52,964 nucleotides of DNA from JBFWMG01 sp050251715 (GTDB taxonomy: Bacteria > Desulfobacterota > Desulfovibrionia > Desulfovibrionales > Desulfovibrionaceae), in contig JBFWMG010000027.1 in the NCBI GenBank assembly GCA_050251715.1, positions 1 through 52,964 of the forward strand, read 5' to 3'. Under the pieces are notes generated by a model. It was given only the letters and a program-made list of their open reading frames with translations, did no database searches and was not told where the DNA came from. Position numbers and translations under genes: made by a program. This document shows positions 33,491 through 41,423 of the stretch, piece by piece. Position 1 is the first letter of the stretch, and the number at the start of each line of letters is the position of its first letter.

Positions 33491-34891
33491 TTATTTTTTG
33501 GGGTCCGTGGCAATACGTTCCGTGCAAATTGGAGGCATGACGAGAGAATCGGTTGTGCCGATGCCGCAATGATGCAGCACGGCCTGTCCGGCATGGCGCG
33601 GAGTGAAGGCGGGGGCGGGTTGGAGCTGGGCGGCGACGGTTTCCGGCGCGGCGCTGTCATAATAAAAGGCGTCGTCCGCCGTGTGCGCGCCGGTGCGGCC
33701 AAAGCGGCCAAACACGGCGGCGCGGTCGAACTTGGCCTTGAGGTCGAAGCCGGGGCGCGCCTCGCACACCAGGTCGGGCGCGGCATGGGCCAGTGGGCCT
33801 GAATAGAGGGCCGCGCCGTCGTGCACGGCGGCCATGACGGGCTGGCCTTCCCAGCGCAGGGCCATGAGCCCGTCGCGGATGCGCGCCGCCAGGGCCGGAG
33901 CCTCGGCCTGGGACACCCCGCCGCGCCCGAACCGGGCGGCGGTGTGCAGGTAGATGCGGCCCGGGTCCAGGGCAAAGGCGCGGGTGGCGGGCGCGATGCG
34001 GCTGGCGTCCAGCTCGTGGGCGGGCGGCGGGCCGGACAGGGTGAGCAACCCCTGCTCGCGCAGCCAGGCGTTCACGTCCACCTCCACAATGAGTTCCGTA
34101 AAACCGTGGTCCGCCAGGGCGATGAGCCGTTTGGGTTCGGGCAGGGCGGCGTAGCGGGCAAGCACCTCGCCCACCAGGGCGTCCCAGCGGCCCAGGAAAT
34201 CGAGGCAGGCGGCGTGCAGCGGATGGCCGGCGTGCGCCACGGCATGGAACAGGAAATGGAACAGGCGGTCGGTCTCGGTGAGCACAAAGGTGAAGGTGTC
34301 CCAGGCCAGGTCGGGCCAGAGCAGATCCAGCGCCTTGCGCCGGGCGTCGAGCATGGCGCTCAAGTCGCCCAGCAAAAAATCGGGGTCGGTCTTGCCCCGG
34401 TCCGTGTCCGCTTCCAGGCGATAGCCCGCGGCGGCCAGGGGCGCGGCGAGAAAGGGTGGGTGCACGGCGCGGCGCAGGTCCGGGGCCACGAACCCGGCCA
34501 CCAGCATGCCGCGCCCACCCGCAAAGGCGCGGGCCGGGTAGGTGTTGGGCAGGTTGACCACCTTGGACACCAGGCCGCGCTCGCCCAGGCGGTCGTAGAT
34601 GGTGGGGGCCGCCACCTGGGAAAAGTCGGCCAGGGCGATGGCGTAGTCGCGGGGATGGATGCGGGTGAAGCCGAAGACGCCGTGCTCGCCGGGGTTGGCC
34701 GCCGTGTAGAACGAGGTCCAGTTCACGGGCGACAGTTCAGGCAGCTCGGCGCGTATGGGGCGGCAGCGCGGGTCAAGGGCCAGGGCGGCGAGATGGGGCA
34801 GCCGTCCGGCGGCGCAGAGGTCGCGGGCCAGGGAATACGGCAGGCCGTCGAGGCCGAGCACGACGAGGCGGGGACGTGGGGCGGTGCGCAT
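33491..34891 (-). CDS. Alkaline phosphatase superfamily protein (type I phosphodiesterase-like)
   Basis: The 466-residue protein belongs to the nucleotide pyrophosphatase/phosphodiesterase branch. LVVLGLDGLPYSLA near residue 10 supplies the first metal aspartate. ELSPVNWTSFYTAANPGEHGVFGF carries the nucleophilic Thr/Ser region, and LIALADHGFTEL supplies another metal Asp-His pair. No signal peptide is evident, so it seems cytosolic. ATG 34891 was chosen; ATG 34903 adds four residues, and neither has a strong ribosome site. The substrate is unknown. It is divergent from the small gene at 35072. Confidence 0.8.
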   Translation of the reverse strand: MRTAPRPRLVVLGLDGLPYSLARDLCAAGRLPHLAALALDPRCRPIRAELPELSPVNWTSFYTAANPGEHGVFGFTRIHPRDYAIALADFSQVAAPTIYDRLGERGLVSKVVNLPNTYPARAFAGGRGMLVAGFVAPDLRRAVHPPFLAAPLAAAGYRLEADTDRGKTDPDFLLGDLSAMLDARRKALDLLWPDLAWDTFTFVLTETDRLFHFLFHAVAHAGHPLHAACLDFLGRWDALVGEVLARYAALPEPKRLIALADHGFTELIVEVDVNAWLREQGLLTLSGPPPAHELDASRIAPATRAFALDPGRIYLHTAARFGRGGVSQAEAPALAARIRDGLMALRWEGQPVMAAVHDGAALYSGPLAHAAPDLVCEARPGFDLKAKFDRAAVFGRFGRTGAHTADDAFYYDSAAPETVAAQLQPAPAFTPRHAGQAVLHHCGIGTTDSLVMPPICTERIATDPKK

Positions 34892-35071
34892 GGGGTGTTG
34901 CATACGGAACCGGGCGGCGGGCGTAAAGAGGTTTTGGGCTGGGGGCGGCATACGCCGCGCGGTGTTGGCGGCAAAGCGTTTGACCCTGCCCCTGGCGGGC
35001 GGTATAGACTTGTGCAGGCCTGTGGCGGCCAGGAGGGCCACCCCACAACGGAATGTGCGAAGGAGATGGGC

Positions 35072-35440
35072 ATGGGCAAGACACAATGCGAGATCTTTGG
35101 GGTGGTGGCGTACAACCCCGAGCTTGGGTATCACGAATTGTACGAATTGGAGGAGCGGCTGGCTGCGGGGTTGCAAGGCGTGCTGGAGGCGTTTGGCGCG
35201 GACCATGTGGATTTTTGGGGCATGGGCGATGCGTTGCAGTTCCGGTGCGGGCTGGCCGCGTATGAGTTGCCGACCCTGCGCGAGATATGCGACGCGGTGG
35301 CGCCGCTGCTCACGGAGGACGCCACGGCGCGCTTTGTGGCCATTGACCGCCGCCTGTATGACGTGCGTGTGTTCTTCATCGCGCCCAACGGCTGGCGCGA
35401 GGAACGGGTGGACATGACCGACCGCTATTATCTGGGGTAA
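35072..35440 (+). CDS. Conserved-looking hypothetical protein, 122 residues
   Basis: The 122-residue acidic soluble protein begins MGKTQCEIFGVVAYNPELGY and ends WREERVDMTDRYYLG. No family is recognised. AGGAG lies 6 nt before ATG 35072, and the codon use matches the core genome, so it is probably real. It has no membrane segment or signal peptide and stands alone between the divergent phosphodiesterase gene and the tRNA-Leu gene. Confidence 0.7.
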   Translation: MGKTQCEIFGVVAYNPELGYHELYELEERLAAGLQGVLEAFGADHVDFWGMGDALQFRCGLAAYELPTLREICDAVAPLLTEDATARFVAIDRRLYDVRVFFIAPNGWREERVDMTDRYYLG

Positions 35441-35479
35441 TGGGCGGGGGGGAGAGCGGGGCGCGCCACCGGGCTTGCC

Positions 35480-35526
35480 GCCGGGGCGTGCCGTCGGGCG
35501 TGTAGCCGGGCGTGCAGCCGGGGCGA
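35480..35526 (+). repeat. Short 12-13 bp tandem repeat
   Basis: GCCGGGGCGTGCC, GTCGGGCGTGTA, GCCGGGCGTGCA and a partial GCCGGGGCG follow each other. They lie in the 178-bp gap before tRNA-Leu. No function is apparent. Confidence 0.5.
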
Positions 35527-35618
35527 TGGAATGCCTTGTTTTTTCCGCCATGAAGGCGAGTTCCGCCCGCGCCGCGTCTTGACGCCTGCCACCCGTCATA
35601 CTAGGAAGTGCGAACCCT

Positions 35619-35705
35619 GCCCGGGTGGCGGAAGTGGTAGACGCAAGGGACTTAAAATCCCTGGGCCGCAAGGCTATGCGGGTTCAAGTCCCGCCCCGGG
35701 TACCA
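35619..35705 (+). tRNA. tRNA-Leu(TAA)
   Basis: An 87-nt class II tRNA. The acceptor arm starts GCCCGGG, the anticodon loop is CTTAAAA with anticodon TAA, the variable arm is long, the T-loop is TTCAAGT, and ACCA is encoded at the 3' end. It is the boundary between core genome and the accessory island and the likely integration site of the truncated integrase that follows. Confidence 0.96.
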
Positions 35706-35726
35706 ATAAAATCAGCATGTTATGCA

Positions 35727-35747
35727 AGAGGCTTCGGCCTCTTTTTT
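35727..35747 (+). terminator. Intrinsic terminator of tRNA-Leu
   Basis: AGAGGC-TTCG-GCCTCT runs into six T residues, 21 bases beyond the tRNA 3' end. The UUCG tetraloop makes it a strong Rho-independent terminator. Confidence 0.9.
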
Positions 35748-35811
35748 GTCGCCCTTGACCATTTGCCCAATTTCCCTCCACTACGTTTGAGAAAAGGAAA
35801 AGACGAAGGCC

Positions 35812-36258
35812 ATGGCGATCCCCCATTTCTCCTTGGAAACGGCCATGCGCCGCACGGAGATCGCAACCCTCACTTGGTTCCATGTCGACCTAGAACGTCG
35901 CTTCGTACACCTCCCAGAGACGAAAAACGGCGAAGCCCGCTCCGTCCCCCTCTCCCCCGCCGCCCTGGACATCCTGAAACGCATCCCTCGAAACCTCAAA
36001 GGCTCAGTCTTCGCCCTCTCCCCCGAAAACATCACCCGCGCCATGGTCCGCGCCTGCAAACAAACAGGCATCGAAGACCTCCGCTTCCATGACCTGAGGC
36101 ATGAGGCAACAAGTCGTTTCTTCGAGAATACGGATTTAGATTTGATGGAGATTAAGGCGATCACGGGGCATAAGAGTATGCAGATGCTGGCCAGATATAG
36201 TCATCTGCGGGCGCATCGGCTTGCTGAGAGGCTAGCTGGTTGCAGGCGTGGGATGTGA
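35812..36258 (+). pseudogene. Truncated tyrosine recombinase (phage-type integrase), catalytic domain only
   Basis: The 148-residue fragment is the C-terminal catalytic domain of a tyrosine recombinase. It has the first catalytic Arg in LETAMRRTEIATLTW, the HDLRHEATSRFF box, and GHKSMQMLARYSHL with the second His and the nucleophilic Tyr. The ~150-200 N-terminal residues (arm- and core-binding domains) found in intact integrases are missing, and the sequence upstream in this frame does not supply them. It begins about 65 bp after the tRNA-Leu terminator, so it is most likely the relic of an element integrated at that tRNA. Codon use (many CCC/TCC) differs from neighbours. Confidence 0.8.
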
Positions 36259-36365
36259 TGTTACTATTGTTTTCAGCGATTGTTCGATGAATTGCATTTG
36301 TATCAAGTGTGGAGTGTTACAGATAATGCTATTGTCAAGTGGTTGTGGGGTACTTACGAGATTTC

Positions 36366-36564
36366 AATTGCAAGATGAAGAGGAGCCACGACCGCGACAG
36401 AGTGTGTCCTTATGTTCATTCCTCAAGCTTGATGGCGGTAATGAGCCGTTCCTAAGTGTGATTTGAAACATAAGTTTCCATGAAAAGCTTGCGCAGTCCA
36501 TGTTATCTCCTAGGCTTGCGCCTAGGCGCGCGCGTTGGCCCTGGCTCCACTTCATTTTGCAATT
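36366..36564 (-). ncRNA. Candidate DRT3-associated non-coding RNA
   Basis: Directly 3' of drt3b, 36542-36564 and 36366-36388 form a 23-bp closing stem with two mismatches, enclosing 153 nt without a gene. In transcript order there is a CCTAGGC-GCAA-GCCTAGG hairpin (36526-36509), a GAAAC-TTAT-GTTTC hairpin (36478-36465), and an ACACAC element (complement of 36402-36407) inside a small GACA/TGTC hairpin just before the 3' arm. Characterised DRT3 systems are reported to need an ncRNA whose ACACAC stretch templates poly(GT) synthesis by Drt3a. The 5' and 3' ends are estimated from the stem. The 5' arm overlaps the drt3b stop codon. The rest of the gap (36259-36365) shows no gene. Confidence 0.72.
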
Positions 36565-38503
36565 AATAAGGCGTGCGTAGCTCCTTTTTCGCTAATATTT
36601 CATCAAAGTCTTCTGCGGCCTTCCAGTCCATAAACCACTGCTTGTTAGACACAAAGTTAAAAAAAGTATTTTTATCTTGGATATTCGCAGAAGCTGATAG
36701 TTTATTCATTGTTTCATCTGCTATTTCACGTCGCTGTGAAATTTGCAAGTAGTCACAACTAATAGTGTCTAGAAGTAGTAGTACGTTTTCAGTGCTTGCA
36801 ATCAAGCTGCCGCTGGTCTTAATTCTAGATAATATTGAATTCTTAATTGATTGTTTTAATTTAGAAAAACCACTTCGCGAGTTTATGCAAAACAAAAGGG
36901 TAACTATGGCAAAATAATCGAGATGTTCGACGCTGTACATTTTATCTACTTTGAATATATTAAGTAAATTATCCTTTTCTATCTGCAAATATGAGTCAAG
37001 AGAAGACATTGTAATTAACAAATTGCATATCTCTACAGATGGACGTGGATTGCATGCGTTGTTTATGCTAATAACTTGATTGCACTCATCAAATATTTTT
37101 TTCCTTACGTCATCTGCGTCATGTCTTTGAAGGCAATTGCAACATTTGTTTATATAAAAAATAGCTCTAGATATGACATGCGTTGACCTTGCTGTAACGC
37201 TCATGGAGTATGCAAAAAAAACAAAATCAAGCATGATCCAAAGTCTTTGTTTTATTACTTCTGATTCATCTGTATTCGGACTTTTTGTTTTGAACTTGTT
37301 TACAAAAAAAATAGTTTTTTCGCAAAGCGTTGACATCGTGAGTCGACATAAAGCATCATAACCGATGTCATATTTTTTTAATATGGCTTTATAGCGCGCG
37401 ATACATGAATCTGCAAAAGATGATTGTACCTTAATGTTTTCGGAAAAAGAAATTTGTTCATCAGTGTCTGGAGATAATGAAAATATTGTCCTTGTAAACC
37501 ATGCGAGGAAATCCTTAACGGCCATTTTACATGAACTAATTTCAGTCATGAACGGCCTTTCTAATGTTATGCATTTAGATTCATTGATATATAGCTTGTA
37601 ATCCTCTAGATATTTTAAGTAGAGCTCCATGATGACTTCCAAGACATTGCTGTCGTTGTAGAATACAAAGTGATCGTCCATATACCGTCGTATCGCAAAA
37701 TCAACTCTGTATGTCAGTCCCCGCTCTTCTGTTTCCTTAAGGACATTGCAATCTATACGTTGAAGTATAATCTCAGCAAATATTCTAGAAAACTCAGGCC
37801 CAATCAATATACCGTTCGTTTCAGCGTCGTTTGATCTCTGCATACAAGAGTCAAAGTATTTTTCAAAAGATGCTGATGTTTTTAATTTTTTTGCGTAAGC
37901 CTTATCTTTAACTGCCCATGCAATGCTATGAGTATAAATACTGGGGAAACATTTTTGTATGTCGAATATGTAGTTGTACTTAAATCTTTTTTCAAGGCGG
38001 TGGTACTCGTAAGAGTCATAAAATTTATAAATAAAATTGTATGTGCGGTATGAAAAATAAGAGCTAGCAAATTTATGTTGAAGCGATTCGATTGCAGAAT
38101 CTTCTTCTACTGAACGTTCTGAAAATGTGTCATGTTCGTTTGATGCTTTCTCATAGAAGGCGCTTGCAACTTTATGAGGACGTCTTATGCTAAAATCGCT
38201 TCTATTGCAGAGATGTATTATTAGCGAATCATAATCTTCATATAGTTTGACAATGTCTTTTTGTACTGATGGGTGGGGGATGCTGATTGTTCTCTTTGAT
38301 TTTGAATCTTTGTTTATCTTGTAGCTATACGGAACTGTAGGGGATGTTGTTTCCAGTAGTTTTTCTAAATTTTTATTTTTTCTGCTTCCATTGATGTATT
38401 CATAGAGACCTTCATTTGAAAACGAGATAAGCGTTTCATATGGCAATGTGTCAGTCAAAAGGGCGTGATTTTTGTTTTTAGAATTTATGTGGTGCTTACT
38501 CAT
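36563..38503 (-). CDS. drt3b: Defence reverse transcriptase Drt3b (UG8-type)
   Basis: The 646-residue protein is an RNA-directed DNA polymerase homologue of the second subunit of type 3 defence-associated RT systems. Palm motifs are visible: motif A YIFDIQKCFPSIY (D181), motif B NGILIGPEFSRIFAEI (230-245) and motif C YMDDHFVF (274-281, catalytic D276/D277). The N-terminal ~140 residues contain TISIPHPSVQKDIVKLYEDY; the C-terminal ~350 residues are helical and have no known domain. The start overlaps the drt3a stop by 8 nt. The gene is far more AT-rich than the surrounding genome, a sign of recent transfer. In published work on DRT3 this subunit makes a poly(AC) strand without a nucleic-acid template; that role here is inferred. 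Confidence 0.85.
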   Translation of the reverse strand: MSKHHINSKNKNHALLTDTLPYETLISFSNEGLYEYINGSRKNKNLEKLLETTSPTVPYSYKINKDSKSKRTISIPHPSVQKDIVKLYEDYDSLIIHLCNRSDFSIRRPHKVASAFYEKASNEHDTFSERSVEEDSAIESLQHKFASSYFSYRTYNFIYKFYDSYEYHRLEKRFKYNYIFDIQKCFPSIYTHSIAWAVKDKAYAKKLKTSASFEKYFDSCMQRSNDAETNGILIGPEFSRIFAEIILQRIDCNVLKETEERGLTYRVDFAIRRYMDDHFVFYNDSNVLEVIMELYLKYLEDYKLYINESKCITLERPFMTEISSCKMAVKDFLAWFTRTIFSLSPDTDEQISFSENIKVQSSFADSCIARYKAILKKYDIGYDALCRLTMSTLCEKTIFFVNKFKTKSPNTDESEVIKQRLWIMLDFVFFAYSMSVTARSTHVISRAIFYINKCCNCLQRHDADDVRKKIFDECNQVISINNACNPRPSVEICNLLITMSSLDSYLQIEKDNLLNIFKVDKMYSVEHLDYFAIVTLLFCINSRSGFSKLKQSIKNSILSRIKTSGSLIASTENVLLLLDTISCDYLQISQRREIADETMNKLSASANIQDKNTFFNFVSNKQWFMDWKAAEDFDEILAKKELRTPY

Positions 38504-39761
38504 ATTGCCAACACTTTTTTATTGTGTCTATGTCTTCTACAGTAAAATTGTTACTAATTCTTTTTTCGTATCCAACTTTGAAGCTATATTTTTTCAATAC
38601 ATTTTTTTTTGACGAAGATAGCCGAAGTTTTTTCCAGAAAGCGTTAGTTTTGGCGAATATTATATTTCGTAGAAAAATATCTAATGAGTTTAAGCAGTCA
38701 TACGGCTCTGTAAGGAGTGGATAATTGTAATATATTCCTGCCATTATGTATGACTTTCTGTTGTTTGATTCAATTTTATAGTTGCTTGTTAGAAACACTA
38801 GCCGTTGTTTCAGTAGATCATAGTCTTTTGTTTTTATATATTCTTGAAATGATCGAACAATTCTAGTTTTAATTTTATTAATTTTTTTCCTTGAAATTGT
38901 TATATATACATTCTTTCTTTTTTGCTGCTTATTATGACAAGAAAAAGTGATAGAATATCCAAGGAATGAAACTAATTTTGTTTGACTGCTGCATGAGCCG
39001 GCATTTAAACATTTAAATGTATCTGAATACACTTTTACTGTCTTTTTGCAGGGGATATGCGTAATTCTTGTTTTGTCGTAATTTAGCGATAGTCCATCTG
39101 GTAATATTGCTGGAATTTTATCCAATAAATCATTTGGGTCATTAATTGTAAAAATTATTATATCGTCTACGTATCTTGCATAATAAAACACTCCTTGTGT
39201 TCTTCTTATTCCTGCATCGAAATCTCGCATGTAAATTTCTGAAAGTGTTGCGCTGAGCCCAAGACCCCTCATTAGGCCGCAGTGTCCATCTTTTCGTGCT
39301 GTACCATATAGTTTTCTTATCAATTTAATTATTTTTTGTGTAACGATCCCGTCAGATTCTATCTTCTTGATTGCAATTTTCTTGCTTATGCTTTCATAGA
39401 AACTTGAAATATCAGTCCTAATAATAGAGTACGAAGTGGAATCTGAAAGCAGTGATTTGATTTGTTTGATAATTATTGATCGATCAGACTGTTTTACTTT
39501 ATATATTCGACGTACGACATCGTTGATCTTGCGGATAACCAATGTGTCGCGCAATGAAGAGGTTGTATATACAGTTTTCTTGCGGATGTGTGTTTTCTCT
39601 ATGTCTAAAATACTATATGAGTTGCGCATGGCTCTGTCGCACATCTCAGTTAAGGCGTCGTCAACTTCGGCATCCGTACGGTAGGGGAGGCTAAAAACTC
39701 TAAAGTCCTTTTTGCGCAATAAGGGCTTCAAGGTTTTTACGCTAAATGTTTGCTTAAGCAT
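38496..39761 (-). CDS. drt3a: Defence reverse transcriptase Drt3a (UG3-type)
   Basis: The 421-residue protein is the first subunit of a two-RT defence system. RT motifs are clear: motif A IIRTDISSFYESI (D117), motif B GLMRGLGLSATLSEIYM (162-178), and motif C YARYVDDIIIF with YVDD at 197-200, followed by LSNYDK-like motif D (LSLNYDKTRI). The C-terminal ~170 residues are Lys-rich and helical, likely the thumb and RNA-binding part. It precedes drt3b with an 8-nt overlap, and a candidate ncRNA follows drt3b. In characterised DRT3 this enzyme copies an ACACAC element of the ncRNA into poly(GT) DNA. Its G+C is low compared with neighbours. The ribosome site is weak and no clear promoter was found. 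Confidence 0.85.
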   Translation of the reverse strand: MLKQTFSVKTLKPLLRKKDFRVFSLPYRTDAEVDDALTEMCDRAMRNSYSILDIEKTHIRKKTVYTTSSLRDTLVIRKINDVVRRIYKVKQSDRSIIIKQIKSLLSDSTSYSIIRTDISSFYESISKKIAIKKIESDGIVTQKIIKLIRKLYGTARKDGHCGLMRGLGLSATLSEIYMRDFDAGIRRTQGVFYYARYVDDIIIFTINDPNDLLDKIPAILPDGLSLNYDKTRITHIPCKKTVKVYSDTFKCLNAGSCSSQTKLVSFLGYSITFSCHNKQQKRKNVYITISRKKINKIKTRIVRSFQEYIKTKDYDLLKQRLVFLTSNYKIESNNRKSYIMAGIYYNYPLLTEPYDCLNSLDIFLRNIIFAKTNAFWKKLRLSSSKKNVLKKYSFKVGYEKRISNNFTVEDIDTIKKCWQYE

Positions 39762-40020
39762 GTTTGGCCATTACTTGTTTTGGATGGTTAGCTCAAAGCA
39801 GCTAAAATATGAAAGCGGAATTAGCGTTTCTCGGCGGCATTAATATTATCCAAGTAAAGGGATAAGGCTGCTATCGTATAGTTATGAGGCTAATTTTTGA
39901 TGTACAGATATCATTCTGTGTCACATTACTCAATATAAATATGTGCACAGATATGTTGCCCCAAAGTTTCCGCCTCTAGCTGCGGGAGGGGGGCCTTCCT
40001 TTAACCGCGTTCACTTCACG

Positions 40021-40545
40021 CTACCGCAGGCAGATCATTCTAGGAAACCATTGGTGGTTCGGTCGGCTAGGCCGAGCTTTTGAGGGCTCGGCTCTGTGCG
40101 CTAGGCGCTTGCTGTTTCGCTCTAGCCTACAGTAGGTCCAAATTCTCTGGAAGCAGTACCAGTTGTGACCCTCAGGATATTCAAGGCACGGCCCCATCGC
40201 GGCAGCGAATCCATTTGTCTGACAAATGGGGTATCCTGCCAAGCCAAATCGCATGCGATTTGGCGCGAAAATACCACCTCCAATCGGGATCTCGCTTGGC
40301 ATTGATAGCCTTGTCTCGTGAGTACGGCGTATTATGCAGATGTGGCTTGTGCAACGCCGAAAAGTAGGGATACCCAAAGGCTTCGTAGGTTCAGCGGGTT
40401 GGCTGGTAGGATTGCCCGCGATGCCTTTAGGTATCCCTTCGTTGGTTCTAGGGAAGAGAGGAGGGGGAATAGTTGTAAGTTCAGTGCGGGTTGTCGCTGC
40501 CCGAGGCGGGAAACTGTTAAAAAGTACATAGGTGACCACTAACAA
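40021..40545. other. Hairpin-rich non-coding block, possible large structured RNA
   Basis: In the 804-bp gap between drt3a and the XRE gene, this stretch has several strong stems. They are GCCGAGC/GCTCGGC (40071-40077, 40086-40092), CCATTTGT-CTG-ACAAATGG (40211-40229), a 22-bp perfect palindrome (40243-40264) and a 16-bp stem with one mismatch (40366-40381 with 40423-40438). Open frames on both strands look like chance. G+C is intermediate between the DRT genes and the core. The strand is unknown. The AT-rich remainder (39762-40020) probably holds the drt3 promoter, which I could not pin down. Confidence 0.5.
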
Positions 40546-40565
40546 CTTCTTTGAAGAAGCCGCAA

Positions 40566-40952
40566 TTAGTCTTCCGTTCCTTCTCTCCTGACCGTGCTCT
40601 TCCCTATCAAAATGAAATGCCCTCCCTGTGGCTTGTCCGGAACGGGGGGCTTCTTTTTTGATCGACTGGCCCTTTTCCGCTCCTTGCCCTTGTTTTCAGA
40701 AAGCTGAATGGGGCTTATGGGGAGCGACGGCAAAAAGGCGTTGAGGTTGTCCAGCGATTTCAGGGAACGCAGGGCAGCGATGAGCGATGAGAGTTGTCCG
40801 TTGCCGTTCTCAAGCTTTTTGATTGTCGAAACCGAGAGACCAGCGTGTTCCGCCAGGGCCTCTTGAGTCTTATTCATCCTCAGGCGCCGGGTCCTGAGCC
40901 GTTCTCCCAGCTCTTTCGCCACGGCGTGGTCCGTCATGGATATAAAGTCCAT
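40566..40952 (-). CDS. XRE-family helix-turn-helix regulator
   Basis: The 128-residue protein has an N-terminal HTH (residues ~11-65) with LGERLRTRRLRMNKTQEALA and HAGLSVSTIKKLENGNG, as in HipB/Cro-type regulators. A basic tail rich in Lys/Arg (GKERKRASRSKKKPPVPDKP) follows. ATG 40952 has GGAG 6 nt upstream; later in-frame ATG 40937 is possible. It stands apart from the hipBA pair at 41424-42979, with 471 bp between. It might regulate the DRT locus or be an orphan antitoxin; neither is shown. Confidence 0.8.
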   Translation of the reverse strand: MDFISMTDHAVAKELGERLRTRRLRMNKTQEALAEHAGLSVSTIKKLENGNGQLSSLIAALRSLKSLDNLNAFLPSLPISPIQLSENKGKERKRASRSKKKPPVPDKPQGGHFILIGKSTVRREGTED

Positions 40953-41423
40953 AATAGCTCCATTTTCATCTGTTGCACCCAAAATTGGCATTCAATAGGT
41001 GTGTTTAGGACTATTAGAAATCGCGTAGTTCAGCAAGGGGAAGGTGTAGATCCTCTGAAAACACTTGCATGCGGGGGCTCGGGCAAGAAATCAGCCTGAT
41101 AGGCATGCGGTTGGATGGTGGCCATCGAACCTGGCGAGTTGGCCCAAGCGTAAAAGTGCAATGGTGAGGTGATTACCTCCACCCCCGTTGAGTGATTGTC
41201 GCCGAACGAACTGTCAACCTGCTAAAATCATGAGGGCGGTCCTCAGTGATGCCCCCTGCTGCGTCTCACCGGATTTTGAGTCCAGAATGCATAGCATGTG
41301 CAAACCCGCAGCGGATGAGGAGCCGCGCGTGCATTCTCGTGCTGCAATTTGAGCTCAGAATGCAGGAAGGGTTTCCTCGAAATCGTGAACGTCGTTTGCG
41401 TGTGGTGAAAGTGGTAAAATGAA
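40953..41423. other. Gene-free stretch upstream of the XRE gene and downstream of hipA
   Basis: No convincing gene is seen in these 471 bp. The only pattern is a short direct repeat, TTTGAG-CAGAATGCA type, at about 41274-41290 and 41349-41364, plus many small imperfect hairpins. It may hold the promoter of the XRE gene and relic DNA. Confidence 0.4.

Noticed and set aside
36563..39761. Group II intron or retron interpretation of the two RT genes
   Set aside because: No maturase or endonuclease domain and no domain V-like sequence were seen. Two adjacent unknown-group RTs with an 8-nt overlap and a 3' structured RNA fit DRT3 better than a single-RT retron.
40021..40545. Possible 174-residue minus-strand protein in the hairpin-rich block
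   Set aside because: It has no ribosome site, crosses all the strong hairpins, has odd composition and resembles no family. A non-coding reading is preferred.
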